From contig NZ_CP109017.1 of assembly GCF_036226765.1 (NCBI RefSeq), positions 3,482,501-3,546,500 of the forward strand: a stretch of DNA of 64,000 nucleotides, written 5' to 3'. Shown in pieces: positions 63,721-64,000 of the stretch (position 1 is its first letter; each line of letters opens with the position of its first letter). Under the pieces are notes generated by a model. That model was not told where the DNA came from. It saw nothing but the letters and a program-made list of their open reading frames with translations, and did not search any database. Source of the DNA: Streptomyces sp. NBC_00670 (lineage in GTDB: Bacteria > Actinomycetota > Actinomycetes > Streptomycetales > Streptomycetaceae). The position numbers were made by a program, and so were the translations under genes.

Positions 63721-64000
63721 GAGAACTCCTCCATCACTGTCGCGCCCAGTTCGCGGACGATCAGTTCGTGGCCGGAGAGGGCGGACTCGACGAGGTCGGG
63801 GTCGTCCTCCTCCGGCATGTCGTCCTCGGGGGCGACGGGGGCCCGGCGGGGGGCGGTGTCGGCGGCCGCTGCCGGACCGGCCGACGGGGCCGGCCGCGAG
63901 GCGGGCCCGGACGCGGCGGCCGGCCCGGCGGACGGCCGTGGTGCGGGGGGCGCGGCCTGTGCGGGGGCGGGGCGCGCGGTGGCGAGGGCGCCGCCCTGAC
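63711..64000 (-). CDS. dnaX: DNA polymerase III subunit gamma/tau, C-terminal part
   Basis: Last 95 codons of a gene that continues past the window edge. The end reads DDPDLVESALSGHELIVREL then GATVMEEFSNE, which matches my memory of the C-terminus of Streptomyces DnaX, preceded by a Pro/Ala-rich linker. Clamp-loader function is known for the family; the catalytic AAA+ part is outside the window. The stop lies in an 8-bp repeat. Confidence 0.75.
   Translation of the reverse strand, partial: QGGALATARPAPAQAAPPAPRPSAGPAAASGPASRPAPSAGPAAAADTAPRRAPVAPEDDMPEEDDPDLVESALSGHELIVRELGATVMEEFSNE

Overview
The window is high-GC actinobacterial chromosome and almost certainly Streptomyces. The evidence is extreme third-position GC, Shine-Dalgarno sites of the GGAGG type, BldC, an Lsr2 paralogue, DUF3073, a C1-U72 initiator tRNA, a perfect parS site (GTTTCACGTGAAAC), and a gene order I recognise from the conserved core arm of S. 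coelicolor, roughly SCO4067 to SCO4121 read backwards. The parS site implies the segment is within a few hundred kb of oriC. I see no prophage, transposase, integrase or CRISPR.

Left part (1-18.6 kb): a truncated MFS exporter, a PAS-PP2C-HATPase regulatory phosphatase, a type II NADH dehydrogenase, a TetR regulator, an ECF sigma factor fused to a zinc anti-sigma domain and a membrane helix, an asparagine-synthetase-like protein with both active sites degenerate, an NsdA-like sporulation regulator, TrmB, a PrsW-type membrane protease, an aldo/keto reductase, an M23 cell-wall hydrolase behind a c-di-AMP (ydaO) riboswitch, and a membrane PP2C phosphatase. Two copies of a composite dispersed repeat lie here; one forms the 3' end of the sigma-factor gene and brings in a TTA codon.

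Middle (18.6-34 kb): tRNA-fMet; a compact MarR-RibD-RibA module in which RibD has its domains in reverse order and the intergenic regions carry related palindromes; a TetR-controlled YbhF/YbhR-like ABC exporter; tRNA-Lys; an APC permease; a DEAD-box helicase with an RGG/RDDRGG repeat tail; a lipoprotein; a minimal zincin; a membrane metallophosphoesterase; and a tRNA-Glu/Asp/Phe cluster with parS between Asp and Phe.

Right part (34-64 kb): a membrane protein divergent from a 1362-aa HrpA helicase, a second tRNA-Asp, BldC, valine dehydrogenase, DUF3073, and de novo purine genes on the minus strand in four separate blocks (purM and purF; purS-purQ-purL with overlapping ends; purC; purD). Interspersed are an Lsr2 paralogue, tRNA-Gly genes, an ABC transporter plus DesKR-like two-component operon with a strong palindrome ahead of it, a dimethylformamidase-beta-like protein and a pseudo-M48 membrane protein. 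The window ends inside dnaX. Together purM, purF, purSQL, purC and purD supply nearly all steps from PRPP to SAICAR; purN, purH, purB, purE and purK are not in the window.
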